This document shows positions 42,305 through 53,771 of a stretch of DNA of 64,000 nucleotides, piece after piece. Position 1 is the stretch's first letter, and every line of letters begins with the position of its first letter. The notes below the pieces were generated by a model. The model saw nothing but the letters and a program-made list of their open reading frames with translations, ran no database searches and had not been told where the DNA came from. A program made the position numbers and the translations under genes. The DNA comes from Acidobacteriota bacterium. GTDB lineage: Bacteria; Acidobacteriota; Vicinamibacteria; Vicinamibacterales; UBA2999. Where the stretch lies: positions 140,943-204,942 of the forward strand of contig CAUJDN010000030.1 of assembly GCA_963169195.1 (NCBI GenBank). The letters run 5' to 3'.

Positions 42305-42553
42305 AGCACAGCGCCGGTCCGCAGACGGCGCGGGGAAACACGCACCCGCCCCTTTCTGCACATCGGCGGCTTCGTGTTTCCGGCGTCTGACTCATCGAAT
42401 TCACGCATGGATTACCGGCGGCTGCGGGCGTCCCGGAAATCGGCGCGCCGCCGCCCGGGCAGGCGAACACAAGGCGAAGCCATGAGACCACGCCGATTCT
42501 CGTGGGATTCCCCGGCGTGGAGGTGGTGGGGATCCTGAAGGCGCGTGACGGGC

Positions 42554-43705
42554 TCAGCGCCAGGCGGGGTCGGCCGTCATGCGGTGCAGCACGCCCGCGA
42601 TGAGCGCCGCGCGGACCGGCAGCGGATCCAGTTCCACGTGCTCGTGCAGCGCATGCGCGCCATCGCCGATGGCGCCGAGGCCGTCAAGCGTCGGGATGCC
42701 GAGCGCCGCGGTGAAGTTGCCGTCCGAGCCGCCGCCGGTACCGCCCTCGGCGAGGTCCACCCCCATCTCCGCGGCCACGTCGCGTGCAAGGCCGAACAGC
42801 CGGGCGACGCCCTCGGAGCGCTCCATCGGCGGCCGGTTGAAGCCGCCGCTCACCTCGAGTGCCGCGCCGGGCACCTGCGCCTTCAGCCCGCGGAAGGTGC
42901 GGTCCAGATAATCGGCGTCGGCCAGGGTGCTGGCGCGGACGTCCACGGTGGCCCTGGCCACGTCGGGCACGACATTCGGGCGGGATCCCCCGGACACCAG
43001 GCCGACGTTCACCAGCCTCCCGCGGTCGATGTCGCGAATGGCGTCGAGAGCCAGCACCTGGAGCGCGATCTCGCGGATCGCGTTCACGCCCCTTCGAGGA
43101 TCCACGCCCGCGTGGGCGGCCACACCGCGCGCCACGAGCTCGTACTGCCCGATGCCCTTCCGGCTGGTCTTCAGGGCCCCGCCGGCCAGCGCCGGCTCGA
43201 GCACGAGCACCGCCTCGCTGCGCGCGGCCTCCGACTCGATGAGCGCGCGCGAGGTCTCGCTGCCCTCCTCCTCGTCCGTCGTCCAGAGCATGGTGATGCG
43301 CGCGCCCGCGGCGGCCGCCAGCTCCAGCACGGCCTTCGTGGCGAGCATGCCCAGCGCGATGCCGGCCTTCATGTCGAGCACGCCGGGACCGTGGAGGCGG
43401 CCACCCTCGCGGCGGAGGGGCATGCGGCCCAGCTGGCCGACGGGCCAGACGGTGTCGAAGTGCCCGAGGATGAGGATCTGCCGGGATCCGGCGCCGAAGC
43501 GCGCCACCAGGTGATCGCCCGCCGTAGCCGCGGCCACGCGCGCCACCGCGCCTCCCATCGCGGTCAACCGATCGGCCAGGATCAGCCCGCACCGGTCCAC
43601 GGCGGCCTTGTCGTCCGTGGGCGATTCCATGGCGACGAGCGTCTCGATGAGCTCGATCATCCACGGCGTGTGGGCGTGGCAGTACTCCAGCAGGCGTCTG
43701 GTCAT
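42554..43705 (-). CDS. M20-family metallopeptidase (carboxypeptidase G2-like)
   Basis: LILGHFDTVWPVGQLGRMP, GPGVLDMKAGIALGMLA, TTDEEEGS. Confidence 0.92.
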   Translation of the reverse strand: MTRRLLEYCHAHTPWMIELIETLVAMESPTDDKAAVDRCGLILADRLTAMGGAVARVAAATAGDHLVARFGAGSRQILILGHFDTVWPVGQLGRMPLRREGGRLHGPGVLDMKAGIALGMLATKAVLELAAAAGARITMLWTTDEEEGSETSRALIESEAARSEAVLVLEPALAGGALKTSRKGIGQYELVARGVAAHAGVDPRRGVNAIREIALQVLALDAIRDIDRGRLVNVGLVSGGSRPNVVPDVARATVDVRASTLADADYLDRTFRGLKAQVPGAALEVSGGFNRPPMERSEGVARLFGLARDVAAEMGVDLAEGGTGGGSDGNFTAALGIPTLDGLGAIGDGAHALHEHVELDPLPVRAALIAGVLHRMTADPAWR

Positions 43706-43727
43706 ACGCCTGCCTATAATACTGGTC

Positions 43728-44291
43728 ATGCGTGGCGTGACCGGACTCGTGATTCTCGCGCTCACGGCGACGATGGCCGCACAGACACCGCAGCCATTCC
43801 CCACGCCGAGGAGCAGCCAGCCGGCCCCCGCCGCACCAGGGGCGCCGGCGCCGCAGCCTGCGCCGCCGGCTCCGCAACCGTCCACGCGCCCACCGACTCC
43901 CGCGCAGTCGCAGGCATCGACGCCCGGGTCACCCGGCGCGCCGGATCTGGGCGGCGTGCCGCTCTATCCGAGCGCGGTATACCTGACCTCATACGACGCG
44001 GGCCGCGGCCAGCGCTTCCACTTGTACGGAGTAATGCTGTCCTACGCAGACGCCGTGTCGTACTACCGCAGCGCGCTCAAGACGCGGGGCGACGAGCTCT
44101 TCGAGTCGCCCCCCACACACCAGTTCGAGCTCGGGCGCTTCCGCGATTCCGAGATGGCGTTTCCGCCCAGCGTGACGGTGAAGGACTACACGTGGGGTGG
44201 CTCGGCCGGCTACGTGAACCCGGCCCTGGGCGGTACGCCGGAGCGTTTCCCGACCGTCGTCCAGATCGTCCTGGCGCCCCCGGTGCGGTGA
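43728..44291 (+). CDS. Hypothetical secreted Pro-rich protein
   Basis: Signal peptide, PAPAAPGAPAPQPAPP region, conserved-looking C-terminal half. Confidence 0.6.
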   Translation: MRGVTGLVILALTATMAAQTPQPFPTPRSSQPAPAAPGAPAPQPAPPAPQPSTRPPTPAQSQASTPGSPGAPDLGGVPLYPSAVYLTSYDAGRGQRFHLYGVMLSYADAVSYYRSALKTRGDELFESPPTHQFELGRFRDSEMAFPPSVTVKDYTWGGSAGYVNPALGGTPERFPTVVQIVLAPPVR

Positions 44292-44310
44292 GCGGGCCAG
44301 GGAAGCCACT

Positions 44311-44351
44311 TCTTGGGACTTGGGGCCCGGGGCCTGGGGCCTGGGGCCTGA
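44311..44351. repeat. GGGGCCT tandem repeats
   Basis: ttgggacttggggcccggggcctggggcctggggcctgag. Confidence 0.7.
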
Positions 44352-44358
44352 GATCGAC

Positions 44359-46094
<1,736 letters not shown>

Positions 46095-46126
46095 CTCGAT
46101 CATACCGGTTTCCCGGCCCGGGGCGC

Positions 46127-47458
46127 CTACGTGGCGCGATCCACGTCGGCGGCCAGCTCGCGGACGCCGGCCGTGACGGTGACGTCGTAGTCCGGCTGCT
46201 CGTCCAGTCCTCGCAGCCAGTCGGGCAGGCCGGCCAGCTGGAGACGCGCGCGCTCGCGGGCCCCCGCAAGTGGCTCAGCGGCCCCGAGGCGGCGCCCGGA
46301 CCGCATGACCGGCGCCAGCAACGGCTCGCCCTCGGCATGCTCGGTGACGAGCCCCAGCGTGTCGCCGGCAAACCGGCACTCCGCATCCCTCCGGCGCCAC
46401 ACTTGCTTGCGTCCCGGCCACGTGGCCTTCTCGGGCGAGCGCTTCCGGCGGGGCCGGCCGTCGTACTCCTGCAACTTGTAGGCGCAGTCCAGGTACGGCC
46501 AGTCGGCGGAGGTGTTCATGCGGGTGCCCACGCCGAACCCGTCGATGGGCGCCCCCTGGCTCACCAGGTCCCGCAGCTTGAACTCGTCGACGTTGCCGCT
46601 GGCGAAGATCGTGATGCCCGGGAGGCCCGCCGCATCGAAGATGCCACGCACCTGCCGCGCGAGGTCGCCCAGGTCGCCGCTGTCGAGCCGCACGCCGCTG
46701 ATCGGGATCCCCTCGCGCGCGAGCCGCGTGGCCAGGGCCACGACGCGATGAGCGGCACGCACCGTGTCGTAGGTGTCGATGAGGAGCAGCGCATGGTGCG
46801 GTTGCGAGCGGGCGAAGCACTCGAACGCGCGGACTTCGTCCTCGTGCGCCTGCACATAGGAATGCGCCATGGTGCCGTAGACGGGCATGCCGAAGAGCCG
46901 CCCGGCCTCCGCCGTGGCCGTGCCCGTGAACCCCGCCAGCCAGCTCGCGCGCGCCGACAGCACGCCCGCCTCGGCCCCGTGGGCTCGGCGGAACCCGAAA
47001 TCCACGAGCGTTCGTCCCGGCGCCGTGATCACGCAGCGCGCCGCCTTGCTGGCCACCATCGTCTGGTAGTGCAGCAGGTTCATCACGCGGCTCTCGACCA
47101 GCTGCGCCTCCGGCATCGGGGCGACGATGCGAAGGATGGGCTCGTCCGGAAAGAACACGGTGCCCTCCGGCATGGCGTCCACGTCACCGGTGAACCGGAA
47201 GTCCCTCAAGGCGTCGAGGAACGATGGGGTGAACCGGCCGAGGCCTGCCAGGTACGCGCGCTCGTCGTCGGTGAAGCGCACGGTGTCGAGGTACTCGAGC
47301 ACCTGCTCCAGCCCGGCGGCGACCAGGAAGCTGCGCTGCGCCGGCAGCTTCCGCACGAAGAACTCGAACACCGCCGTCCCGAGCATCCCCTGCTCGAGAT
47401 AGGCCTGCATCATGGTGAGTTCGTAGAGATCGGTGAGCAGGGCGCCGGAAGGCGTCAT
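46127..47458 (-). CDS. pncB: Nicotinate phosphoribosyltransferase
   Basis: LLTDLYELTMMQAYLE, GTMAHSYVQAH, SGVRLDSGDLGDLA, GVGTRMNTS. Confidence 0.94.
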   Translation of the reverse strand: MTPSGALLTDLYELTMMQAYLEQGMLGTAVFEFFVRKLPAQRSFLVAAGLEQVLEYLDTVRFTDDERAYLAGLGRFTPSFLDALRDFRFTGDVDAMPEGTVFFPDEPILRIVAPMPEAQLVESRVMNLLHYQTMVASKAARCVITAPGRTLVDFGFRRAHGAEAGVLSARASWLAGFTGTATAEAGRLFGMPVYGTMAHSYVQAHEDEVRAFECFARSQPHHALLLIDTYDTVRAAHRVVALATRLAREGIPISGVRLDSGDLGDLARQVRGIFDAAGLPGITIFASGNVDEFKLRDLVSQGAPIDGFGVGTRMNTSADWPYLDCAYKLQEYDGRPRRKRSPEKATWPGRKQVWRRRDAECRFAGDTLGLVTEHAEGEPLLAPVMRSGRRLGAAEPLAGARERARLQLAGLPDWLRGLDEQPDYDVTVTAGVRELAADVDRAT

Positions 47459-48078
47459 CGCCACTCCTGGCCCGTGGTCGGGCCAGCCGGGCCGGCACCG
47501 GCGACCTCGTCGACGGAAGCGAATGCGGTGCCGAGCCGCCGCATCTCGGCCTCGGCCTTCGCGCCATCGTCGGCCTGAACGTTGACCGCCCGGCACGCAT
47601 CGCCCAGGACGACGACGGCGAAGCCGAGGCGGATGGCGTCACGCACGGTATTCACCACGCAGTAGTCGGTGGCCAGCCCCCCGACGAAGATTCGGCGTAC
47701 CTTCCTGGCTCGAAGCTCGTCTCCCAGCGCGGTGCCCGCCAGCGCCGAGTACGCCTCGGTGTCGCGGTCGGTGGCCTTGTGGATGTGGACGGCATCCGGG
47801 GGCAGCCGCAGGCCCGGCACGAAGGCAGCCCCCGGCGTGCCCGCCACGCAGTGCACCGGCCATGGGCCGCCCCGGTCCCTGAAGGAGCAGTGGTCGGGCG
47901 GATGCCAGTCGCGCGTGGCGAACACCGGCAGGCCGCGCGCGGCAAAGGCGGCCATGGCGCGGTTGAGTGGATCGACGACGGCTGGCGCATCCGGCACGGC
48001 GAGACTGCCGGTCACGAAATCGTTCTGCAGATCGACGACCACCAGCGCGTCGCCGTCCCCGGGGGTGATGCGGCTCAT
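47455..48078 (-). CDS. pncA: Nicotinamidase
   Basis: ALVVVDLQNDFVTGSLAVP, FATRDWHPPDHCSF, GLATDYCVVNTVRDA; overlaps pncB start by 4 nt. Confidence 0.93.
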   Translation of the reverse strand: MSRITPGDGDALVVVDLQNDFVTGSLAVPDAPAVVDPLNRAMAAFAARGLPVFATRDWHPPDHCSFRDRGGPWPVHCVAGTPGAAFVPGLRLPPDAVHIHKATDRDTEAYSALAGTALGDELRARKVRRIFVGGLATDYCVVNTVRDAIRLGFAVVVLGDACRAVNVQADDGAKAEAEMRRLGTAFASVDEVAGAGPAGPTTGQEWR

Positions 48079-48147
48079 CGCAACCTCGAACGCGATATCG
48101 TAGCCTGTATTCGCGAGCAGCTCCCCATCGACGGCCATCTGTCCGCG

Positions 48148-50442
48148 GTGCACGACGCGCTGGCGCGCCACCGTGCCGCGGCGCTGGTGGCGGCCCCCGG
48201 GGCCGGCAAGACCACGCGGGTGCCTCCGGCCCTCATCGACGCGGGACGCGTGGTCGTGCTCCAGCCACGGCGTGTCGCCGCACGTGCCGTCGCCCGTCGT
48301 ATCGCGCACGAACAGGGATGGACCGCGGGGCGCGAGGTGGGCTGGCACGTGCGGTTCGAGCGCCGGTTCACGGCCGAGACGCGGGTGCTCGTCGTCACCG
48401 AGGGCATGCTGACCGCCTACCTGGACGACGACCCGCTGCTCGGCGACGTCGCCACCGTCATCCTGGACGAGTTCCACGAGCGGAGCGTGCACACCGACGT
48501 CGGGCTCGCGCTGGTGAAGCAGGCGTGGCTGGCGCGGCCAGACCTGCGCGTGCTGGTGATGTCGGCGACGTTCGATCCGGCACCGGTATCACGCTTCCTT
48601 GGGAACTGTCCCGTCGTCGAGGTGCCGGGCACGGTGCATCCCGTGCGCGTGGAGCACGCGCCGGGCCAGTCCGTGGCACAGGCGCTGGACGAAATGCTGC
48701 CGGTGACCCGTGGACAGGTGCTCTGCTTCCTGCCCGGAGCCGCCGAAATCGAGCGGGTGGCGCGGGAAGCCGCGGGCGTCGCGGCACGCCAGGATGTGGA
48801 ACTCGTCCCGCTGCACGGGTCGCTCGACGCCGAGGCACAGGACCGCGCGCTGCGGCCCTCGACACGGCGCCGCGTGGTGCTGGCGACCAACATCGCCGAA
48901 ACCTCGCTCACCGTCCCCGGCGTGGCCGTCGTCATCGACACCGGGCTCCAGAAGGTGGCCCGCTACGATGCCGAACGTGCCATCGACGCGCTCGTGCTCG
49001 AGCGCGTGACGATGGACAGCGCCGATCAGCGGGCCGGCCGCGCGGCCCGCCTGGGCCCGGGCCTCGTGAGGCGGCTGTGGGACGCGCGCGACCGGCTGCG
49101 GGCGGCACGCGAGCCCGAGATTCGGCGCGTCGACCTGGCGTCCACCCTCCTCGGGATCGTCGCGGCGGGCAACCAGCCCGAGGCCTTCGAGTGGTACGAG
49201 GCGCCTTCGACCGAACGGGTGGCGGCCGCGCGCTCGCTGCTGGAGCGCCTCGGCGCCCTCGACGGGCAGGCCGTGACGCCACTCGGCCACCAGCTTCGAC
49301 GCCTGCCCCTCCATCCCCGTCTCGGGCGCGTCCTGCTGGCGGGCGGCGGCTCGTTCCAGGCGGCGGCCGCGTGCGCGTTGCTCTCCGAGCCCGGCACGCG
49401 CCCCACCGGCGCCGGCCGGGGATCGACGGCGTGCGACCTGCTGCCGCTGATCGACCGATGGCAGGCCGCCCCCCGTCGCACCCGGCAGGTCGCCGAGCAG
49501 CTCCAGCGGATGGCCGCGGGCGTGCTGGGCAGCGGCACGCAGCCGCGCATCGACGACCAGACGCTCTGCCGCACCGTGTTCCAGGGCTATCCGGACCGGC
49601 TGGCACGGCGCCGTCCGCAGGATCGCAGCCGCGTGACGCTGGCATCGGGGCGGGGTGCCGTGATGGGCCGCGAATCGCTCGTGGTCGAGGGCGACTGGCT
49701 GGTCGCGCTCGACCTCACCGCCGGCCGCGCGGGCGCGCACACCGAGGCGCTGGTGCGCATGGCCGCCGTGGTGGAGCCCGAGTGGATTGAACCCACGGCG
49801 CGGACGATCGAGCACCGCCTGGACGATGCCAAGGGGACCGTTGCCGCCTTCGAAATCGAGCGGTCCGACCGCCTCGTCGTGCGCGAGCGGCCTGTGCCAC
49901 CCGACCCCGCGGTGCGCGCACGGATCCTCGCACAGGCATGGTTGAGTCGCGCCCCTGACGAGTGCACGACCCAACTGCTGGCTCGCGCTCGTTTCGCGGA
50001 GATCGCGCTCGACCTTCCGGCGCTTGCGATGGCGGCGGCGGTGGATGCGCGCTCGGTCGGCGACATCCGTGTCGAGGACACGCTGGCGTGGAGCACGCGC
50101 CAGGCTCTGGGCCAGGGCGCGCCGGAGCGGCTGGACGTGCCGAGCGGTCGCTCCGCCCCGCTCGTCTACCGCGAGGACGGCCGTGTCGTGGCCGCGGTGA
50201 AGCTGCAGGAGCTCTTCGGCCTCGCCGACACGCCGCGCGTGGGCCGTCGCCGCGAACCGGTCACGCTGGAGCTGCTCGCGCCGAACGGCCGCCCAATACA
50301 GACGACGCGCGATCTGCGGAGCTTCTGGGAGCGCACGTACCCAGAGGTGCGAAAGGAGCTCCGAGGCCGCTACCCGAAGCATCCATGGCCCGACGATCCG
50401 TGGACGGCGACGCCCACGCACCGCACGGTGCGCAGGCGCTGA
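48148..50442 (+). CDS. hrpB: ATP-dependent helicase HrpB (true N-terminus probably slightly upstream; no ATG/GTG/TTG seen)
   Basis: VAAPGAGKTTRVP, LDEFHERSVHTDVGLAL, MSATFD, ATNIAETSLTVPGVAVVIDTG, QRAGRAARLGPG. Confidence 0.92.
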   Translation: MHDALARHRAAALVAAPGAGKTTRVPPALIDAGRVVVLQPRRVAARAVARRIAHEQGWTAGREVGWHVRFERRFTAETRVLVVTEGMLTAYLDDDPLLGDVATVILDEFHERSVHTDVGLALVKQAWLARPDLRVLVMSATFDPAPVSRFLGNCPVVEVPGTVHPVRVEHAPGQSVAQALDEMLPVTRGQVLCFLPGAAEIERVAREAAGVAARQDVELVPLHGSLDAEAQDRALRPSTRRRVVLATNIAETSLTVPGVAVVIDTGLQKVARYDAERAIDALVLERVTMDSADQRAGRAARLGPGLVRRLWDARDRLRAAREPEIRRVDLASTLLGIVAAGNQPEAFEWYEAPSTERVAAARSLLERLGALDGQAVTPLGHQLRRLPLHPRLGRVLLAGGGSFQAAAACALLSEPGTRPTGAGRGSTACDLLPLIDRWQAAPRRTRQVAEQLQRMAAGVLGSGTQPRIDDQTLCRTVFQGYPDRLARRRPQDRSRVTLASGRGAVMGRESLVVEGDWLVALDLTAGRAGAHTEALVRMAAVVEPEWIEPTARTIEHRLDDAKGTVAAFEIERSDRLVVRERPVPPDPAVRARILAQAWLSRAPDECTTQLLARARFAEIALDLPALAMAAAVDARSVGDIRVEDTLAWSTRQALGQGAPERLDVPSGRSAPLVYREDGRVVAAVKLQELFGLADTPRVGRRREPVTLELLAPNGRPIQTTRDLRSFWERTYPEVRKELRGRYPKHPWPDDPWTATPTHRTVRRR

Positions 50443-50468
50443 GCGTCCTCAGGCCTTATCATCTGTGC

Positions 50469-51860
50469 ATGCGTTTTCTCGTGCGTGCACTCCTGCTGCT
50501 CGTCGTCCTGGCCGCGTTGGCCGCCGGCGTCGGCTGGTTCCTCGCGGGCCGGGAGCCGGGCCCGGCCGTTGTCATCAGCTCGCCCGGTGCGTTCATCGGC
50601 CGGTCGGCCACGCTCGAGATGACGGTTGCCACGCCCGACGGCCGGCTGACCCGCATCGACGCCGTGCTCGAGCAGAACGGCCAGCCCATCCCTGTGTACT
50701 CTCACGAGGGAGCCTTCGAGGCGGCCGAGGGCGGCAACACCGCCGCGCCGACCAGCCTGGCCATCTCGCAGCCGCTCGGCAGCCAGGCACAGCCCGCGCT
50801 GGTGTCCGGACCGGCGCGGCTGGTCGTCACGGCCGTCCGCCCGGTGCTGTTCGGCCTGCGGAGCGCGTCCACGACGGTGACGAAGGATCTCGAGGTCCGC
50901 CTCGAGCCGCCGCGCGTCTCCGTGGTCTCGCTGCACCACTTCATCAACCTCGGCGGCGCGGAGTTCGTGGTCCTGCGAGCGATGCCGGAGGACGTGGACG
51001 CCGGCGTCCGCGTGGGCGACGCCGACTATCCCGCGTATCCGGGCGCGGCGGTCGGGCTGCCGGATGGCTCGGCGCGCGTGGCGTTCTTCGCGCTCAGGCA
51101 CGACCAGGACGTGAGCACGCCGATCGCCGCCTACGCACGCGACCGGGCGGGCAACCAGATGACGACGCCCATCGAGCACCGGCCGTTTCCAAAGAGGTTC
51201 GTCCAGTCGACGATCTCCATCGACCAGCGCTTCCTGGATCGCGTTGTCCCCGCCATCGCGTCGCAGACCCCGGACCTGAAGGTGGATACCGGCTCGCCGG
51301 AAGCACTCCTGCAGGCGTTTCTCACGATGAACGGGCAGCTCCGGCGACAGAACGCCGAGACCATCCGCTCGCTGGCCGCGAAGTCGGCGCCAGAGATGCT
51401 GTGGCGCGAGGCCTTCGCCCAGATGGGCAACGCGCAGGTGGAGTCGCGCTTCGCCGATCAGCGCACGTATGTCTTCGACGGGAAGGAAATCGACCGGCAG
51501 GTACACCTCGGCTTCGACCTCGCCTCGGTGCAGCACGCGCCGGTGCGGGCGTCGAATACGGGCGTCGTGATTTTCGCGGACTTCCTGGGCATCTACGGCA
51601 ACTGCGTGATTCTCGATCACGGGCTCGGCATGCAGTCGCTCTACGCCCACCTGTCGTCGGTGGACGTGACGGTGGGCGATCGGATCGAGAAGGGCACGGA
51701 GCTGGGCCGCACGGGAGCGACGGGGCTGGCCGGTGGCGATCACCTGCACTTCACGATGCTGCTGCAGGGGACAGCCGTGAACCCGGTTGAGTGGTGGGAC
51801 ACGCACTGGATGGAGGACCGGGTGTTCCGGAAGATTCGCGAGGCCGGCGGCGCGCGGTAG
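50469..51860 (+). CDS. M23-family metallopeptidase (membrane-anchored LytM-like)
   Basis: N-terminal TM; VQHAPVRASNTGVVIFADFLGIYGNCVILDHGLGMQSLYAHLS...GDHLHF. Confidence 0.9.
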   Translation: MRFLVRALLLLVVLAALAAGVGWFLAGREPGPAVVISSPGAFIGRSATLEMTVATPDGRLTRIDAVLEQNGQPIPVYSHEGAFEAAEGGNTAAPTSLAISQPLGSQAQPALVSGPARLVVTAVRPVLFGLRSASTTVTKDLEVRLEPPRVSVVSLHHFINLGGAEFVVLRAMPEDVDAGVRVGDADYPAYPGAAVGLPDGSARVAFFALRHDQDVSTPIAAYARDRAGNQMTTPIEHRPFPKRFVQSTISIDQRFLDRVVPAIASQTPDLKVDTGSPEALLQAFLTMNGQLRRQNAETIRSLAAKSAPEMLWREAFAQMGNAQVESRFADQRTYVFDGKEIDRQVHLGFDLASVQHAPVRASNTGVVIFADFLGIYGNCVILDHGLGMQSLYAHLSSVDVTVGDRIEKGTELGRTGATGLAGGDHLHFTMLLQGTAVNPVEWWDTHWMEDRVFRKIREAGGAR

Positions 51861-51964
51861 CCGCCGCTTCCCGGCCGAGTCCGCGACGCCGGGATCCCGC
51901 CGGCCAATTGACACGATGCCCCCGATCGGCCACGCTGTGCCGAATCAGACCCCGGAGGAGCCCG

Positions 51965-52585
51965 ATGCGCACCACCGCTGCCCTCGCCTCGTTGTGCCTG
52001 CTCGTCCTCGTCGTGCCCGCCCGGGGCCAGGCGCTCGACTGGCACCTCACCGCCATGGTCGCAGAGAGCTGCAGCTGCGCCATCGCGTGCCGGTGCAACT
52101 TCGGCGGCGAGCCCGACGGCGGCAAGTGCGAGGGCAACCGCATCATCTCCATCGAGCAGGGTCACTACAACGGCGTGGACCTGGCCGGCGTGCAGATCCT
52201 CGTCACCTTCCACATGCGCACGTGGTCGAAGATCTACATCAGCGACACGGTGAGCGACGCGCAGATGAAGGCCGTCGACGCGCTCATGCCGCTCGCGTTC
52301 GCGGGCTTTCAGAAGGGTATGCTGTCCTTCACCCGGGCGCCCATCACCATGGAGGTGAGCGACACGCGCGTGCGCTTCTCCGGCCCCGAGTCCACGGTGG
52401 ACATGGAGGTGATGAATGGCTTCAACGGGCAGGCGGTGAAGATCCTGAACCTGCCGGCGGCCGTGTTCCAGGACTACACGCAGTTCCGCTCCGTCTCGCA
52501 CACCCACACGAGCGCCACGCACCGCTGGACGCACAGCGGGACCAACGGCTTCACGTCGAAGTGGGACGTGGGGAGCCGGCGGTAG
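51965..52585 (+). CDS. DUF1326-family secreted protein
   Basis: Signal peptide; AESCSCAIACRCNFGGEP. Confidence 0.75.
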   Translation: MRTTAALASLCLLVLVVPARGQALDWHLTAMVAESCSCAIACRCNFGGEPDGGKCEGNRIISIEQGHYNGVDLAGVQILVTFHMRTWSKIYISDTVSDAQMKAVDALMPLAFAGFQKGMLSFTRAPITMEVSDTRVRFSGPESTVDMEVMNGFNGQAVKILNLPAAVFQDYTQFRSVSHTHTSATHRWTHSGTNGFTSKWDVGSRR

Positions 52586-52587
52586 AC

Positions 52588-53298
52588 TCAGCCGCGCTCC
52601 TGCCACTCAAGCATCGCCACCGCCACGGGCTCGTCGAGCCCCGGGCGCACGAACGCCCGCGCCTGGGGGAACCGGCGCTCGACCTCGCCGGTCATCCACG
52701 CCAGTTCGGTGAGGGTCGGCTCGGCGGCCGCGACGCTCACCGCCCCGTGCTCCACCAGTTTCAGCCACGCGTCGCCCAGACGGTCGAACGCGAGCAGCGA
52801 AGCCTTGGCCGAACCGCTGGCGTCGCTCAGCGCACCGTCCCCTTCGTCGCTCAGCGAGAGGCCGAACAGCGCCCGGTGCACCTTCGCGCCGATGAAGATG
52901 CCGTAGTGCCCCAGCACTTCCAGCGCCTCGCTGATGCCCTCGTGCACCGTCGTGCCCTCCGGCGGCTGCCACGTCGCGAGCCGGAAGCCCAGCGCCTTCA
53001 CGCGATCCTCCAGCGCCTGCGCGTCGGGCGCCAGTTTCGGCGGATCCCAGTGCGGCACCTGCAGCAGGGCCGGCGGCGCGGTGGCGTGCTCGTCGTCGTC
53101 GCCGCCGCACTGCCCGAGCGCCATCGCGCCGAGCGAGCGATGCTCCGGCTCGGGCGCCGGCATGGCCCCATGATCCTGCTCGAAGTCGAACCGCGCGATC
53201 GCCGCGAACACGCGGCAACGGGCCGTGAGCGGGCACCGCTCGCACCAGCGGTCGCAGTAGTTGAAGACGCCGACAATGTAGCCGTCCTGAGTTTCCAT
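52588..53298 (-). CDS. Hypothetical protein with N-terminal CxxxCxxCxxxxxC cluster
   Basis: METQDGYIVGVFNYCDRWCERCPLTARCRVF. Confidence 0.7.
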   Translation of the reverse strand: METQDGYIVGVFNYCDRWCERCPLTARCRVFAAIARFDFEQDHGAMPAPEPEHRSLGAMALGQCGGDDDEHATAPPALLQVPHWDPPKLAPDAQALEDRVKALGFRLATWQPPEGTTVHEGISEALEVLGHYGIFIGAKVHRALFGLSLSDEGDGALSDASGSAKASLLAFDRLGDAWLKLVEHGAVSVAAAEPTLTELAWMTGEVERRFPQARAFVRPGLDEPVAVAMLEWQERG

Positions 53299-53771
53299 GG
53301 CCCCTCCTGCAACGGGGGCCCGAAGGCGCAAGGGCGGTACCACCGTGATTCTGGCCAGATCGCCCGGGGGCTGGTCTCCGCGTACGCAACGGCTGCGGTG
53401 GAAGAGGCGGCGCCGAGCTGCAGTTTCTGACACATGGTGCATGGCGGGCGGGATCGCCATGGCTGGCATGACGGGCGGCGACGATGGCGCCGCCCTGAGC
53501 AAGGCGCCGGTCCCCGCGCCGTGCCGTCGCCTGCACGTTCTCCTCGCCACGCCCTTCCGCCGCGGCGCGCCTGCTTGCGAGGCTCGCAGTTCCGCCGGGC
53601 AGGCGCAGCGCCCGCTTCACCGACGCTGTTCCGGGTCTGGGGTCGTGAGCTTCGGGTCCCGGCTGGTGCGACGCGGGTCTCAGCGCCTCGACCCGCTCCA
53701 AGGGGACAGGTTCGCTACACCTCGCGATGCCTGACCGGCGCGCCAGGTCGTATGCGGACCGAAAGCCATCC

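Noticed and set aside
53299-53771. Possible riboswitch or pseudogene in the 470-bp gap before the M55 peptidase
   Set aside because: No recognisable riboswitch motif; ORFs there are low-complexity shadow frames.
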